A stretch of 64,000 nucleotides of DNA. Origin: an uncultured Micrococcaceae bacterium (GTDB taxonomy: Bacteria; Actinomycetota; Actinomycetes; Actinomycetales; Micrococcaceae). Below, one piece after another: positions 27,905-38,188 of this stretch. How positions within the stretch are numbered: position 1 is the first letter of the stretch; each line of letters opens with the position of its first letter. The stretch is taken from contig CANNAD010000001.1 of the NCBI GenBank assembly GCA_947502645.1, positions 62,001 to 126,000 of the forward strand, written 5' to 3'. The position numbers and the translations under genes are program-made. The notes under the pieces are model-generated. The model was not told where the DNA came from. It searched no databases and saw only the letters and a program-made list of their open reading frames with translations.

Positions 27905-29227
27905 TCAACCCTTCTGGGCGTCTGCGGCGGCGCGGGAAGCCGCCGGCAGTGCGTTGATGATCTTCTCCATGGCGGCGCTGTCATGGGCGGAGGACAGGAA
28001 CCAGGCCTCGAAAACAGACGGAGGCAGATACACACCGGATTCCAGCATGGAGTGGAAGAACGGCGCGTAACGGTAGACCTCCTGCGCCTGTGCGTCCGCA
28101 TAGTTCTGGACGCCGTTCTCCGCCGTCCCGAAGGCAACGCTGAAGAGGTTACCGGCACGCTGGATGCTGTGATTTACCCCGGCAGCCGTCAGGGCGTCGC
28201 CGACGGCTGCTGAGAGTTCCAGTGACCGGGCGTCGATGTGGCGGTACACGTCAGCCGTAGCTGCGGTAAGCGTTGCTACACCGGCGGCCATGGCAACCGG
28301 GTTCCCGGAGAGCGTGCCGGCCTGGTAGACGGGGCCGGTCGGTGCGAGGAAGTCCATGACCTCGGCTCGTCCGCCCAGGGCCGCTACGGGGAGTCCTCCA
28401 CCGATGACCTTTCCGAAGGTCAGCAGATCCGGCGCCCACTGTTCCCCTGATTCTGCCGATCCACCGGTGAGCCCCCAGTAGCCTGCCGGACCAGTGCGGA
28501 ACCCTGTGAGCACTTCATCCATGATGAAGAGCGCGCCGTTGGCACGTGTGATCTCCGATAGCGCCTTGTTGAAGCCTTCTCCCGGCGTAACGACACCCAT
28601 ATTTGCCGGTGCTGCTTCCGTAATGACGGCCGCAATCCTGTCTCCGCGCTCAGCGAAAGCGGCTTCGACGGCGGCGATGTCGTTGTAGGGCAGCACCAGC
28701 GTTTCAGCAGCGGTCGCAGCTGTAACCCCAGCGGATCCGGGTAGCGCGAGCGTCGCGAGGCCAGACCCGGCCGAGGCCAGCAGCCCGTCCAGATGCCCGT
28801 GGTAGCAACCGGCGAACTTGATCACCAGATCGCGTCCGGTATATCCACGGGCAAGGCGGATGGCGGTCATGGTGGCCTCCGTGCCAGTGGATACCATCCG
28901 GAGGCGTTCGACGGCGGAGACCCGCTTCCGGACGAGTTCCGCGAGGTCTGCCTCGGCGGGGGTGGAAGCGCCAAATGACAGGCCCTTGTCGACGGCGCTG
29001 TGCACGGCGTCCAGCACTTCCGGGTGTGCGTGTCCCAGCAGGGCCGGCCCCCAGGAACACACGAGATCAACGTATTCGCGGCCTTCGGAGTCCGTCACGT
29101 ATGGACCGTTGGCGGCGACGATGAAACGCGGTGTCCCACCCACTGAACCGAAGGCTCGTACTGGTGAGTTCACCCCGCCGGGCATAACGTTTTGTGCGCG
29201 GGCGAACAGTTCTTCAGAAGTCTGCAT
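27905..29227 (-). CDS. hemL: Glutamate-1-semialdehyde 2,1-aminomutase
   Basis: 440 residues of a class-III PLP aminotransferase. The PLP lysine is Lys273 in [19 protein letters not shown], and MDEVLTGFR supplies the Asp that contacts the cofactor. It converts glutamate-1-semialdehyde to 5-aminolevulinate, the second step of the C5 pathway after HemA. The ATG follows a GGAAG site. Last gene of the eight-gene hem operon, 44 nt after hemB. It converges on the exonuclease gene with a 13-nt gap. Confidence 0.97.
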   Translation of the reverse strand: MQTSEELFARAQNVMPGGVNSPVRAFGSVGGTPRFIVAANGPYVTDSEGREYVDLVCSWGPALLGHAHPEVLDAVHSAVDKGLSFGASTPAEADLAELVRKRVSAVERLRMVSTGTEATMTAIRLARGYTGRDLVIKFAGCYHGHLDGLLASAGSGLATLALPGSAGVTAATAAETLVLPYNDIAAVEAAFAERGDRIAAVITEAAPANMGVVTPGEGFNKALSEITRANGALFIMDEVLTGFRTGPAGYWGLTGGSAESGEQWAPDLLTFGKVIGGGLPVAALGGRAEVMDFLAPTGPVYQAGTLSGNPVAMAAGVATLTAATADVYRHIDARSLELSAAVGDALTAAGVNHSIQRAGNLFSVAFGTAENGVQNYADAQAQEVYRYAPFFHSMLESGVYLPPSVFEAWFLSSAHDSAAMEKIINALPAASRAAADAQKG

Positions 29228-29271
29228 TGATTTCTTCCGTCGTGGGTTGATGGGTGCGTCTGCGGTTGTTG

Positions 29272-30255
29272 TCAGCGGCGCGCGCGAAGGAGCTGGGCAA
29301 CCTCGGCCGCCCAGTACGTGAGGATGATGTTCGCGCCAGCACGCTTGATGCCGAGGACCGATTCCTCGATCGCGGCCATGCGGTCGATCCAGCCGTTGGC
29401 GGCAGCAGCTTCGATCATCGCGTACTCGCCAGAAATCTGATACGCGGCCACTGGCACAGGCGAAACCGCTGCAACGTCGGCCAGGATATCCAGGTAGCTC
29501 ATGGCAGGCTTGACCATGACCATATCCGCGCCTTCCGAGAGGTCCAGTTCGACCTCGCGCAGCGCTTCCCGCCGGTTTGCTGAATGCATCTGGTATGTCC
29601 GCCGGTCGCCCTTCAACTGCGAATCGACGGCCTCACGGAATGGGCCATAGAACGCCGAGGAGTACTTCGCGGCGTAGGCGATCTGACCGACGTCGTGGTG
29701 GCCAGCCGCGTCCAGAGCCTGGCGTATGACGCCAACCTGGCCGTCCATCATTCCGGAAGGCCCCAGCAGATGTGCCCCGGCTTCGGCCTGGGTGACGGCC
29801 ATCTGCGCGTAGATCTCCAGGGTTGCATCGTTGTCCACCGAACCGTCGTCGGCCAATACGCCGCAGTGGCCGTGGTCCGTGAACTCATCCAGGCAGACAT
29901 CGCTCATGATGACCAGGTCATCACCCACTTCGGAGCGTACGGCCGCGATAGCTTTGTTCAGCACGCCGTCCGGGTCCGTGCCCGCCGAACCGTGGGCATC
30001 CCGTTCCGCCGGGATACCGAACAGCATGATTCCGCCGAGTCCGAGCTCGACCGCTTCCGCGGACGCACGAAGGAGGCTGTCCGTGGTGTGCTGCACCACT
30101 CCTGGCATGGAGCTGATGGGGTTGGGTTCGGTGAGTCCTTCCCGGATAAAGGCCGGAAGCACCAGTTCTGAGGGGTCCAGCCGGTATTCGGCGGTCATCC
30201 GCCGCATGGCTGCGGTGGAACGTAGACGACGGGGACGGTCAAGTGGAAATGTCAT
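29272..30255 (-). CDS. hemB: Delta-aminolevulinic acid dehydratase (porphobilinogen synthase)
   Basis: 327 residues. Both Schiff-base lysines are visible: Lys197 in [15 protein letters not shown] and Lys249 in [12 protein letters not shown]. The metal site reads [14 protein letters not shown], a mix of the Zn (three Cys) and Mg (Asp-rich) types: Cys121 and Cys131 stay, but the middle Cys is Asp123. This mixed form is usual in actinobacteria. It condenses two aminolevulinates to porphobilinogen. It overlaps hemD by ATGA. Confidence 0.97.
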   Translation of the reverse strand: MTFPLDRPRRLRSTAAMRRMTAEYRLDPSELVLPAFIREGLTEPNPISSMPGVVQHTTDSLLRASAEAVELGLGGIMLFGIPAERDAHGSAGTDPDGVLNKAIAAVRSEVGDDLVIMSDVCLDEFTDHGHCGVLADDGSVDNDATLEIYAQMAVTQAEAGAHLLGPSGMMDGQVGVIRQALDAAGHHDVGQIAYAAKYSSAFYGPFREAVDSQLKGDRRTYQMHSANRREALREVELDLSEGADMVMVKPAMSYLDILADVAAVSPVPVAAYQISGEYAMIEAAAANGWIDRMAAIEESVLGIKRAGANIILTYWAAEVAQLLRARR

Positions 30256-31172
30256 GGCCTTCTCTGATCTGTCGATTGACGGCGCGCTGAAACCAGCGCT
30301 GCGGCGATACCTGCTGGACTTGGTTCAGTAGCAACGGCGCTGACGGGCACACCGACGAGAGCTGCTTCGTCGGCCGTGATTTCTCCGATGGCGACCGTCA
30401 GCAAGCGGGCGGGCAGCTTTCCTGCAATGCGGGCGACCCGTCTGGTGACGCTGGGCGAGGTAAGAATGACGGCGTCGATCTCCCCGGCTCCGAGCGCGTC
30501 CCGAAATTCGTCCACGGTGAGAGCGGTGGGCATGGCAGACGGCCGACCTTCCCGATCCGGTCCGGCCAACCGCACCGTGATCTTCAGGTCGTTGGTAGCC
30601 GGATAATCAACTGTCCGATAGGCGACGACGGGCAGGACCTGCCAGCCGCGCTCCGTGATACCAGCTGCCACGGTATCCGACGCGATGTCTGCCTGCGGTA
30701 TGAGTACACGATTGCTGACACCGGAACCAGCAGGAACTGCGGAGGGTAGCGGCCAGTCCTGCACCATCGAACGGCCCGACTGTTCGCCCGTTGGCACCAG
30801 GTGAACCGCTATGCCTTCTGCGATCAGCGCATCTCTCGTCGTGTTTCCAACGGCCGCCACGCGGGTGGCGCTCGGGATCATGAGGGACAGCTGACGCCCC
30901 ATGGACTCGGCCCGCTGCTTCAGTGCACGGATTGTGGTGGTACTCGTGATGACCAGCCAGGCGAAACGACCTTCACTGAGCAGGACGAGACACTGGTCCA
31001 GATCAGAGGTATCCGATGGCAATTCGAAATCGATGAGCGGTACCAGCCTCGGCTGCGCTCCCTCAGCCTCCAGACCACGAACCATGGCTGCAGCCCGATC
31101 GGGCGCCCTGGGAATCATGACCCGAAGGCCCTCGAGCTCCCCGGGGGATGCGTGGTCCTTTCTGCGGCTCAC
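30252..31172 (-). CDS. hemD: Uroporphyrinogen-III synthase
   Basis: 306 residues with the two-lobe HemD fold. Sequence signals are weak, as usual for this family: the N-lobe [20 protein letters not shown] and the C-lobe [14 protein letters not shown]. It cyclises hydroxymethylbilane to uroporphyrinogen III. Position between hemC and hemB makes the assignment firm. It starts at GTG, 3 nt after the hemC stop, and overlaps hemB by ATGA. Confidence 0.92.
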   Translation of the reverse strand: MSRRKDHASPGELEGLRVMIPRAPDRAAAMVRGLEAEGAQPRLVPLIDFELPSDTSDLDQCLVLLSEGRFAWLVITSTTTIRALKQRAESMGRQLSLMIPSATRVAAVGNTTRDALIAEGIAVHLVPTGEQSGRSMVQDWPLPSAVPAGSGVSNRVLIPQADIASDTVAAGITERGWQVLPVVAYRTVDYPATNDLKITVRLAGPDREGRPSAMPTALTVDEFRDALGAGEIDAVILTSPSVTRRVARIAGKLPARLLTVAIGEITADEAALVGVPVSAVATEPSPAGIAAALVSARRQSTDQRRP

Positions 31173-31175
31173 GCT

Positions 31176-32147
31176 TCAGGCCTCCGGCAGCTTGGTCAGT
31201 TCTCCCGCACCCTTGGCAAGCAGCTGTTCAGCCACTGCGACTCCCAGCGCGACAGCGTTCCCGACGTCGAGCATGTCCGTATCCACGGCACGCTTGACGC
31301 GCAGAAGGCGCTGGCCGTCGTCGCTGCAGACCACAGCCTCCAACGTCAGCTGACCTTCGTCCACGTGCGCGAGGGCGCCGATGGGGGCACTGCAGCCTGC
31401 TTCAAGCCGCGACAGCAGCGACCTCTCCGCAGTGACGCACAGGCGTGTACCGGCGTCGTCGTAATCCTTCATCGCCGAAGCCAGTGCGCCGTCTGAGGAA
31501 TCAGCTTCACGGCACTCCACGGCCAGCGCTCCCTGCCCAGGAGCTGGCAGCATGATCGACGGACTCAGGAACTCCGTCACGACGTCCAGCTTGCCGAGCC
31601 GCTCGAGGCCAGCTGCAGCCAGCACGACGGCGTCCAGGTCACCAAACTTCCCGTCGATTGTTTCGCCCTCGGACATGCCCTTGACGCGGTTCAGTCTTGT
31701 TCCGACGTTGCCCCGGATATCCACGACCTCGCAGTCCGGCCGGGCAGCCCGAAGCTGTGCGGCACGCCTCGGGGAGCCGGTACCGATGCGCGCTCCGGAT
31801 GGGAGCGTCTCCATGGTCAGGGAGTCGCGGGCGCAGAGTGCGTCGCGATAGTCAGCGCGGGGAGGGATCGAAGCCAGCGTCAGCCCGGGCTCTCCCCAGG
31901 TGGGCAGATCCTTGAGTGAGTGGACGGCAACATCACAGGTTCCGGCCAGGAGCGCCTCGCGGAGAGCAGCAACAAAGACCCCCGTTCCGCCGATCTGGGC
32001 CAGGGAACCCTTGAGAACATCCCCTTCAGTCTTGATGCGCACCAGCTCCACCCCAAAGCTGCCGCGCTGAGCCAGCGCCTCTGCCACCGTGCTGGTCTGG
32101 GTAACGGCGAGGGCGCTACCGCGCGTTCCAATGCGGACCGGCGACAC
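31176..32147 (-). CDS. hemC: Porphobilinogen deaminase (hydroxymethylbilane synthase)
   Basis: About 323 residues. Start RIGTRGSALAVTQT and the dipyrromethane-cofactor cysteine in RLEAGCSAPIGALA are family hallmarks. It polymerises four porphobilinogens to hydroxymethylbilane. I place the start at GTG 32147, where the hemH stop and the start overlap as TAGTG; longer in-frame versions reach into hemH and look non-coding. Confidence 0.95.
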   Translation of the reverse strand: MSPVRIGTRGSALAVTQTSTVAEALAQRGSFGVELVRIKTEGDVLKGSLAQIGGTGVFVAALREALLAGTCDVAVHSLKDLPTWGEPGLTLASIPPRADYRDALCARDSLTMETLPSGARIGTGSPRRAAQLRAARPDCEVVDIRGNVGTRLNRVKGMSEGETIDGKFGDLDAVVLAAAGLERLGKLDVVTEFLSPSIMLPAPGQGALAVECREADSSDGALASAMKDYDDAGTRLCVTAERSLLSRLEAGCSAPIGALAHVDEGQLTLEAVVCSDDGQRLLRVKRAVDTDMLDVGNAVALGVAVAEQLLAKGAGELTKLPEA

Positions 32148-33346
32148 TACTGCGGCACTCCAACACTCGAATCGGCACCGGCAACGGTGGGCTTCTGGGT
32201 TCCATCGCGCATGATCTTGACGCAGCACTCCGGACGGCAGACATCGAACCACGCGGGGATGCTCGTGGTGGCGGCGCGCCCTTCAATGTGGTGGTCGATG
32301 GTCCGTTCGCAGATCATGTCAACGAGTCCGGCGACAAACTTTTTGTGGGTTCCCGGCGTTGGTGCCCGGAACGCCGCGAGACCGAGCTTTTCGCATGTTT
32401 CCATGGCCTCGGTATCGAGGTCCCAGACAACTTCCATGTGGTCGCTGACGAACCCCAGCGGCACGATGACGACCCCGCTGGTTTTACCTTCGGAGGCCAG
32501 TTCTTCCAGCGCGTCGTTGATGTCGGGTTCCAGCCACGGCACATGCGGTGCGCCGGAGCGGGACTGGTAGACCAGCGACCAGTTCAATCCGGCCGCTTCC
32601 GGGATGCTGTCCATGATGGTTTGCGCTGCGGCCAGGTGCTGGGCGCTATAGGCATCGCCCTCGTAGGAGCTGGAGCCGTCCGCGAGCCTGGGGCCGGCGG
32701 CCTCGGCATCGGATGTTGGTATGGAGTGGGTGGCAAACATGATGTGGACGCGGTCCGCAGCATCCTCACCCTTGTCCGCCAGCTGGCGCCGGACGTCGGC
32801 CAGACCGGCCGCCGTACCTTCAATGAAAGGTTCAACAAATCCCGGGTGATTGAAATACTGCCGGACCTTGTCCACCTCGAGCTTGCCGTCCAGACCCGTT
32901 TCCACCAGGGCAACGCCCAGGTCTTCGCGGTACTGGCGGCAACTTGAATAGCACGAGTAGGCACTGGTGGTCACCGTGAGAATCCGGCGGTGGCCGTCGT
33001 CGTACGCTTTCTGGAGTGTCTCGCCGATGTACGGCGCCCAGTTACGGTTGCCCCACAGCACAGGGAGGTCGATTCCGCGGTCGCTCAGCTCTGCTTCCAG
33101 AGCCGCCTTCAACGCCCGGTTCTGGGCGTTGATCGGGCTGATGCCGCCGTTCGCACGGTAGTGGTGCGACACTTCCTCAAGCCGCTCATCCGGGATACCC
33201 CGGCCGCGGGTGACATTGCGCAGGAAGGGAAGGACGTCTTCCTGACCTTCCGGACCGCCAAAGGAGGCCAGCACGATGGCGTCGTAGTCCTTCGGGGCCA
33301 TCCGCCCGTTTCCGTCATATCCCTCGCGGGGATCAAAGTCGGTCAT
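32147..33346 (-). CDS. hemH: Coproporphyrin ferrochelatase
   Basis: 399 residues. Ferrochelatase core with GHRRILTVTTSAYSCYSSCRQYRED and the MFATHSIP catalytic His. It inserts iron into coproporphyrin III in the Gram-positive pathway (CpfC). A C-terminal VCRPECC cysteine group and the earlier Cys pair suggest the [2Fe-2S] cluster found in actinobacterial ferrochelatases. It overlaps hemQ upstream (ATGA) and hemC downstream (TAGTG). Confidence 0.96.
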   Translation of the reverse strand: MTDFDPREGYDGNGRMAPKDYDAIVLASFGGPEGQEDVLPFLRNVTRGRGIPDERLEEVSHHYRANGGISPINAQNRALKAALEAELSDRGIDLPVLWGNRNWAPYIGETLQKAYDDGHRRILTVTTSAYSCYSSCRQYREDLGVALVETGLDGKLEVDKVRQYFNHPGFVEPFIEGTAAGLADVRRQLADKGEDAADRVHIMFATHSIPTSDAEAAGPRLADGSSSYEGDAYSAQHLAAAQTIMDSIPEAAGLNWSLVYQSRSGAPHVPWLEPDINDALEELASEGKTSGVVIVPLGFVSDHMEVVWDLDTEAMETCEKLGLAAFRAPTPGTHKKFVAGLVDMICERTIDHHIEGRAATTSIPAWFDVCRPECCVKIMRDGTQKPTVAGADSSVGVPQ

Positions 33347-34041
33347 CGCAGGACCTCCAGCGTTTCCTGGACCGTGATGCGGCGACCGGTGTAGAACGGA
33401 ACTTCCTCGCGCACATGGTTGCGGGCGTCGGCCCCGCGCAGGTGACGCATCAGATCAACAAGATCAACAAGCTGCGGTGCTTCGAGGGCGAGCAGCCACT
33501 CCCAGTCGCCCAGCGCGAAGGACGGGACGGTGTTCGTAAGGACCTGGCGGTAATCCACGCCCATCATGCCGTGGCCCCGGAGCATCCGCGAGCGCTCCTC
33601 GGCGGGAAGCAGGTACCACTCGTAGGAACGGACGAAGGGGTAGACGCACACCCACGCTTCCGGCTCAACACCGCGGGTGAAGGCCGGTGAGTGGTCTTTG
33701 GCGAACTCGGCGTCGCGGTGCACGCCCATGGCCGACCAGGCGATTTCTGTGCCGGAGAACATCTGTGTGCGACGAATGCGGCGGACGGCTGTCTGGAGGT
33801 CTTCGGCGCGGGGGCCGTGGAGCCAGAACATGATGTCTGCTTCTGCCCGCATGGCTGAGACGTCATAGATTCCGCGGACGGTGACGCCGGGCATGTCGGT
33901 GAGGAGTGCCTCGAGTTCGGGGATGACATCCGCTTCTGGAACTGCGCTTCCGGGCGAGCGTTTGAAGACTGTCCATAACGTGAAGAAAAGCTCTTCTTCT
34001 TCGGCGGGAAGTTCAGATTTCATTTCAGCGCTTGTTGTCAT
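33343..34041 (-). CDS. hemQ: Coproheme decarboxylase
   Basis: About 232 residues of the chlorite-dismutase fold. The conserved CVYPFVRSYEWYLL strand and GHGMMGVDYRQVLTNTV segment are typical of HemQ/ChdC, which makes haem b from coproheme using peroxide. It takes ATG 34041, the first of the MTTSAEMKSEL version; a longer form would add 15 non-homologous residues. The neighbours hemY and hemH confirm the coproporphyrin route. Confidence 0.96.
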   Translation of the reverse strand: MTTSAEMKSELPAEEEELFFTLWTVFKRSPGSAVPEADVIPELEALLTDMPGVTVRGIYDVSAMRAEADIMFWLHGPRAEDLQTAVRRIRRTQMFSGTEIAWSAMGVHRDAEFAKDHSPAFTRGVEPEAWVCVYPFVRSYEWYLLPAEERSRMLRGHGMMGVDYRQVLTNTVPSFALGDWEWLLALEAPQLVDLVDLMRHLRGADARNHVREEVPFYTGRRITVQETLEVLR

Positions 34042-34122
34042 GTATAACAGTTTGCCTCTTGCTGGCAGCCGAGGGAAATTGATCACTTCTACAACGGGTA
34101 GAAGTTACCAACATCACATTTT

Positions 34123-35604
34123 CTAGTGACTGGGCGACGACGAGTTGGCGCCGGAAAGTTTGGCGATTCTCGCCCGCGTGTCCGCTACGACAGCGGCCAG
34201 ACCAGTGCCTGAAAGCCATGCTCCAACTACTTCCAACCCGCTCTCACGACCAATCAGCGCGCGAATTCTTGCAACCCGGTCACGGTGTCCCACGGCTGCC
34301 GACGGAAGAGCTCCAACCCAGCGAACCACGTCCCAACCGACGACGTCCTCACCGGTGACCTGAACTCCCAGGAGCACTCTGGCATCGGCGAGCGCCTGTT
34401 CGTAGAGACGCTCATCGGACCATGTTTCCGGACGGTCCTGACCGTGGCCTCCAGCCCGCCCATAGGACAGCCGCACCACGTGTCCGCCCGGCCCGGTGGC
34501 TTCCGAGAGCCACTGCCATTTTGCGGTGGCATGAGTCAGGGCTTTCGCCACTACGGACGAACCGCTTGACGTGGTCACTCCGGGAGCAACCAGCACCCCG
34601 GTTCCCCGCGGGTTGACGTCCAGTTCGGGGAGGTCCACCACAAGCGTGACGAGAGCGACGGCGGCGCCGGTTGCGGGAGCCTCTTCCCGCAGGCCGGGAA
34701 GGGACTCCGCCAGAAGTCCGACGGCGGTGGGACCGTCCGCTGCCATGACAAGTAGGTCAGCGCTAAAGATGTCATGGGCGGTTTCTATTGCCCATGAGCC
34801 GCCGCTTGAGTCTGTTCCACGGATTGTGCGCACACGGGCCCCGGAGATCAGGCGTGCACCACCCTCGCGCAGGGAATCCACGAGTGCCGTCGTGAGCCTG
34901 TTCATTCCGCCGGTGAGTCCGCCGACCGCCGAACCTGCCGGAGCATTTGCCCGAATGGATCCCACGGCAGCGCCGAGCGAGCCGTGCTTGGCCATGGCGG
35001 CGCGCAGACCCGGAGCGACGACGTCGACATCCAACACGGACGGATCAGAGGAATACACGCCAGCGGCGATCGGAGTGACGAGCTTCGCCAGGACCTGCTC
35101 CCCCATGCGCTCGCGAACGACCTCGGCCAGGCTGACCCGGTCGCGCTTCACGAGGGATCCAAGGGGCATTACTTTGTCCAGAGCGGCACGCATGGCAGCC
35201 GTGTTGCCGATGGCGCGGACGACGGCCGGGTCTCTGGGGTTCGAGGGAATGCCGAGGATCCCGGTGGCCGGCAGCGGCTGCGCGGTTTCGGCAGGATCCC
35301 CGCCGGGCAGCTGAAGCCATGCCCCGCCAGGTGCTGGGTAGACGATGTTTTGCCGCAAGCCAAGTTCCGACACCAGATCCGCGACGGCTTTGCTACGCGT
35401 GGAAAAGGAATCGGCCCCGGCGTCGAGCGTCAGACCTGCCACCTCGTGGCTGGTCACGCAGCCGCCAAAGTGATCGTCCGCTTCGAGGACGGTGACGTCG
35501 AACCCGCGTTGCAGCAAGTCCCGTGCAGCGGTCAATCCTGCGATTCCGCCGCCAACGACGACGGCCGAGCGCGTGTCTGCTTTCGGCTGGCGGCGGGCGC
35601 TCAT
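34123..35604 (-). CDS. hemY: Coproporphyrinogen III oxidase (HemG/HemY type, CgoX)
   Basis: 493 residues. FAD-binding GxGxxG in VVGGGIAGLTAARDLLQRGF, then ADDHFGG and the C-terminal VVGAWLSGTGLAAVVADTR segment typical of protoporphyrinogen oxidase family members. In this Gram-positive gene set the substrate is coproporphyrinogen III. It overlaps hemE by ATGA at its start and is separated from hemQ by 81 nt. Confidence 0.95.
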   Translation of the reverse strand: MSARRQPKADTRSAVVVGGGIAGLTAARDLLQRGFDVTVLEADDHFGGCVTSHEVAGLTLDAGADSFSTRSKAVADLVSELGLRQNIVYPAPGGAWLQLPGGDPAETAQPLPATGILGIPSNPRDPAVVRAIGNTAAMRAALDKVMPLGSLVKRDRVSLAEVVRERMGEQVLAKLVTPIAAGVYSSDPSVLDVDVVAPGLRAAMAKHGSLGAAVGSIRANAPAGSAVGGLTGGMNRLTTALVDSLREGGARLISGARVRTIRGTDSSGGSWAIETAHDIFSADLLVMAADGPTAVGLLAESLPGLREEAPATGAAVALVTLVVDLPELDVNPRGTGVLVAPGVTTSSGSSVVAKALTHATAKWQWLSEATGPGGHVVRLSYGRAGGHGQDRPETWSDERLYEQALADARVLLGVQVTGEDVVGWDVVRWVGALPSAAVGHRDRVARIRALIGRESGLEVVGAWLSGTGLAAVVADTRARIAKLSGANSSSPSH

Positions 35605-36668
35605 GCCGTTGGCTCCACGGAGTGGATCAACTCCACCACCCGGGTCAGGACCTCCGGATCGGTGTCCGGCGGCACCCCATGTCCGAGATTCACCACGTGA
35701 CCGGGGGCGGCGCTTCCGGCCGCGAGGACCTCACGGACGTGGGCTTCCAGTACAGGCCAGGGCGTGGACAGCATGGCTGGATCGATGTTGCCCTGCAGGA
35801 CCGACGATCCGCCGAGCCTCCGGTTCGCTTCGTCCAGCGGAAGCCGGTAATCGACACCGACGACGTCCACCCCGACGTCGCGCATGGCCACGAGCAGTTC
35901 CGAGGTTCCCGTACCGAAGTGAATGAGCGGAGCCCCGGTATCGCGGACGTGGTCGAGCGCCCGGACAGATGCGGGTGCAACAAAGGTTGAGTAGTCGAAC
36001 AGGCTCAGTGATCCTGCCCACGAATCGAAGAGCTGCGCAGCGCTGGCTCCCGCTTCAAGCTGCGCCCGAAGGAATTTTCCGGAGGCATCGGCCGCCCAGT
36101 CTGTGAGGGCCTTCCATGTCTCGGGGTCCCCGTGCATCATGGCTCGCGGCCCGAGGTGGTCCCGCGACGGTTTGCCCTCCACCATGTACGCGGCCAGAGT
36201 GAACGGAGCACCGGCGAATCCGATGAGCGGCGTACTGCCCAGCTCCGCCACAGTAAGTTCAACGGCTTTGCGGATGGGATCAAGAGCGGCATCATCTAGC
36301 TGCGGCAGCGCGGCCACATCCGCAGCGGTACGCACCGGACGACCGAGCACCGGCCCGACGCCGGGCACGATGTCGACGTCGACGCCCGCCAGCTTCAACG
36401 GGATCACGATGTCGGAGAAGAAGATCCCTGCATCAACGTCATGTCTTCTGACCGGCTGAAGCGTGATTTCTGACGCCAGCGCCGGCTCAAGGCACGCTTC
36501 CAGCATTTCCGTTCCCTGCCGGGCAGCCTTGTACTCGGGCAGGGAACGGCCCGCCTGACGCATGAACCATACGGGGCGTCGTGCTGGCTTTCCCCCACGA
36601 TAGGCAGTGATCAGTGGCGATCCGGAGGTGCGTCCATCCATCAACGGGTGCGAAGCGCTAAGAGTCAT
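35601..36668 (-). CDS. hemE: Uroporphyrinogen decarboxylase
   Basis: 355 residues. The RRPVWFMRQAGRSLPEY signature and the FAGAPFTLAAYMVEG motif identify HemE. It removes four acetate carboxyls to make coproporphyrinogen III. The start is ATG 36668; longer forms reach into the hemE-hemA control region. First gene of the operon, with hemA divergent across a 146-nt region that carries an inverted repeat. Confidence 0.97.
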   Translation of the reverse strand: MTLSASHPLMDGRTSGSPLITAYRGGKPARRPVWFMRQAGRSLPEYKAARQGTEMLEACLEPALASEITLQPVRRHDVDAGIFFSDIVIPLKLAGVDVDIVPGVGPVLGRPVRTAADVAALPQLDDAALDPIRKAVELTVAELGSTPLIGFAGAPFTLAAYMVEGKPSRDHLGPRAMMHGDPETWKALTDWAADASGKFLRAQLEAGASAAQLFDSWAGSLSLFDYSTFVAPASVRALDHVRDTGAPLIHFGTGTSELLVAMRDVGVDVVGVDYRLPLDEANRRLGGSSVLQGNIDPAMLSTPWPVLEAHVREVLAAGSAAPGHVVNLGHGVPPDTDPEVLTRVVELIHSVEPTA

Positions 36669-36723
36669 GGGTCGATTCTCTCGAAAATTCACGCCAATAG
36701 ATAACGCTGTCCTCCGGAACGTC

Positions 36724-36749
36724 TTCGGGGTGTCAGGAATCACCCCGAA
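36724..36749. promoter_or_regulatory. Perfect inverted repeat in the hemE-hemA control region
   Basis: TTCGGGGTG and CACCCCGAA, nine bases each, separated by 8 nt (36733-36740). It lies between divergent haem promoters and could be the operator of a haem- or iron-responsive regulator. No such regulator is encoded in the window. Confidence 0.5.
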
Positions 36750-36799
36750 AATGGCGGAATATAAGGCTGTCCTATTCTTCGCGGTCGATCGGTGTTCGC

Positions 36800-36805
36800 T
36801 ACCAT
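36800..36805 (+). promoter_or_regulatory. Possible -10 box of hemA
   Basis: TACCAT, 9 nt before the GTG at 36815. An overlapping GGGAGGA could instead serve as a ribosome site. Confidence 0.35.
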
Positions 36806-36814
36806 GGGAGGACT

Positions 36815-38161
36815 GTGGTTCTCTTTTCGCTCGTCGCGACGCACTCTGATGTGGACCTGGAAACAGTTGCCAGAATGAGCAACGGATCGTCCCAGGTCGC
36901 TACTACTGTGCTCAAGAGCGCCCAGCCCGATGCAGCTCCTGTCGTTGCCGGCACCGTGGTTCTGGCCACGTGTAACCGCTATGAGCTCTATTGCGAGGCC
37001 CCTTCCGCTGCAGATGTGGAAGCCGCCCGATCAGCGGTCATTTCCGAGATCAGCGAGCAGTCCAACCTCCCCGAAAGCTACGTATCCCGCGCCTTCTCGA
37101 CGCGCACCGGCGAAGACGTCGCTCAGCATCTCTTCGCGGTGAGCTCAGGTCTTGACTCGGCGGTTGTCGGCGAGCGCGAAATCGCCGGGCAGGTACGCCG
37201 GGCCCTTATCAATGCGCAGGAGAGCCAGACCGCAAGCGGCCCGCTCGTCAGGCTTTTCGAGGCTGCCACGCGTACGGCCAAGGAAGTCGGCTCGCGCACA
37301 GCCCTGGGCAGCCGCGGACTTTCCATCGTTTCTGTTGCCCTTGATCTGGCAACGGACATCTCTGACTCCAGGGACTGGTCCGCTACGAAGGTTGTCATCT
37401 TTGGGACAGGCGCCTACGCGGGAGCCACCATGTCGCTGCTTCAGGAACGCGGCTGCACCGATGTCTCGGTGTACTCCTCATCCGGCCGTGCGGAGTCCTT
37501 CGCGGCCGCTCGCGGTGGTGTTCCTCTCGACTCCGAAACACTGGTCGGAGCCCTGGCCGAAGCAGACGTTGTGATCGGCTGCAGCGGCAGCGAGAATCAG
37601 GTGAGCGCCGAGGACGTACGCCAGGTGCGGCCGCTCGGCGCAAAGCCCCTCATTGTCATTGACCTGGCCCTGACCCACGATTTTGATCCGGCCATCGCCT
37701 CTCTGGAGAACGTGGAGCTGATCACCCTGGAATCCGTTCGTATGGCAGCGCCTGAAGAACAGGCCGAGTCGTTGCGGGAGGCACGCCGCATCGTGGTGCA
37801 GTCGGCGTCGGAATTCAATACCCAGCTGAACGCGCGCGCTATGGACGCCTCTATCGTGGCACTGCGCAAACACACAACTGCTGTCCTCGACACGGAGATC
37901 GCCCGGGTCCGAGCCCAGCACGGCTGCACAGCCGCTGCCGAGGAAGTGGAGTTCGCCCTGCGGCGGATGGTGCGTCAGCTGCTGCACGTTCCCACGGTCC
38001 GTGCCCGCGAGCTGGCTGCCGAGGGTCGCCAGGACGATTACATCTCAGCTCTGGAAGCCCTGTACGGCATCTCTGTGGAGCAGCCCGCGCCTGCTGCAGA
38101 GAAAGTCTTGCCGGCAGACGCCGACGCTTCCGAAGCAGCCGGCCGCGCAGCCAGCGCCTGA
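36815..38161 (+). CDS. hemA: Glutamyl-tRNA reductase
   Basis: 448 residues. The catalytic Cys lies in [12 protein letters not shown]; the NADP-binding [13 protein letters not shown] and the [17 protein letters not shown] segment are also present. It reduces glutamyl-tRNA to glutamate-1-semialdehyde, the committed step of C5 haem synthesis. It starts with GTG 36815. It is divergent from hemE-...-hemL and ends 27 nt before the convergent moeZ-like stop. The tail (about 30 residues) is Ala/Glu rich and not conserved. Confidence 0.97.
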   Translation: MVLFSLVATHSDVDLETVARMSNGSSQVATTVLKSAQPDAAPVVAGTVVLATCNRYELYCEAPSAADVEAARSAVISEISEQSNLPESYVSRAFSTRTGEDVAQHLFAVSSGLDSAVVGEREIAGQVRRALINAQESQTASGPLVRLFEAATRTAKEVGSRTALGSRGLSIVSVALDLATDISDSRDWSATKVVIFGTGAYAGATMSLLQERGCTDVSVYSSSGRAESFAAARGGVPLDSETLVGALAEADVVIGCSGSENQVSAEDVRQVRPLGAKPLIVIDLALTHDFDPAIASLENVELITLESVRMAAPEEQAESLREARRIVVQSASEFNTQLNARAMDASIVALRKHTTAVLDTEIARVRAQHGCTAAAEEVEFALRRMVRQLLHVPTVRARELAAEGRQDDYISALEALYGISVEQPAPAAEKVLPADADASEAAGRAASA

Positions 38162-38188
38162 CCTCCAGGGCCGGTGCAGGCGCCGGAA

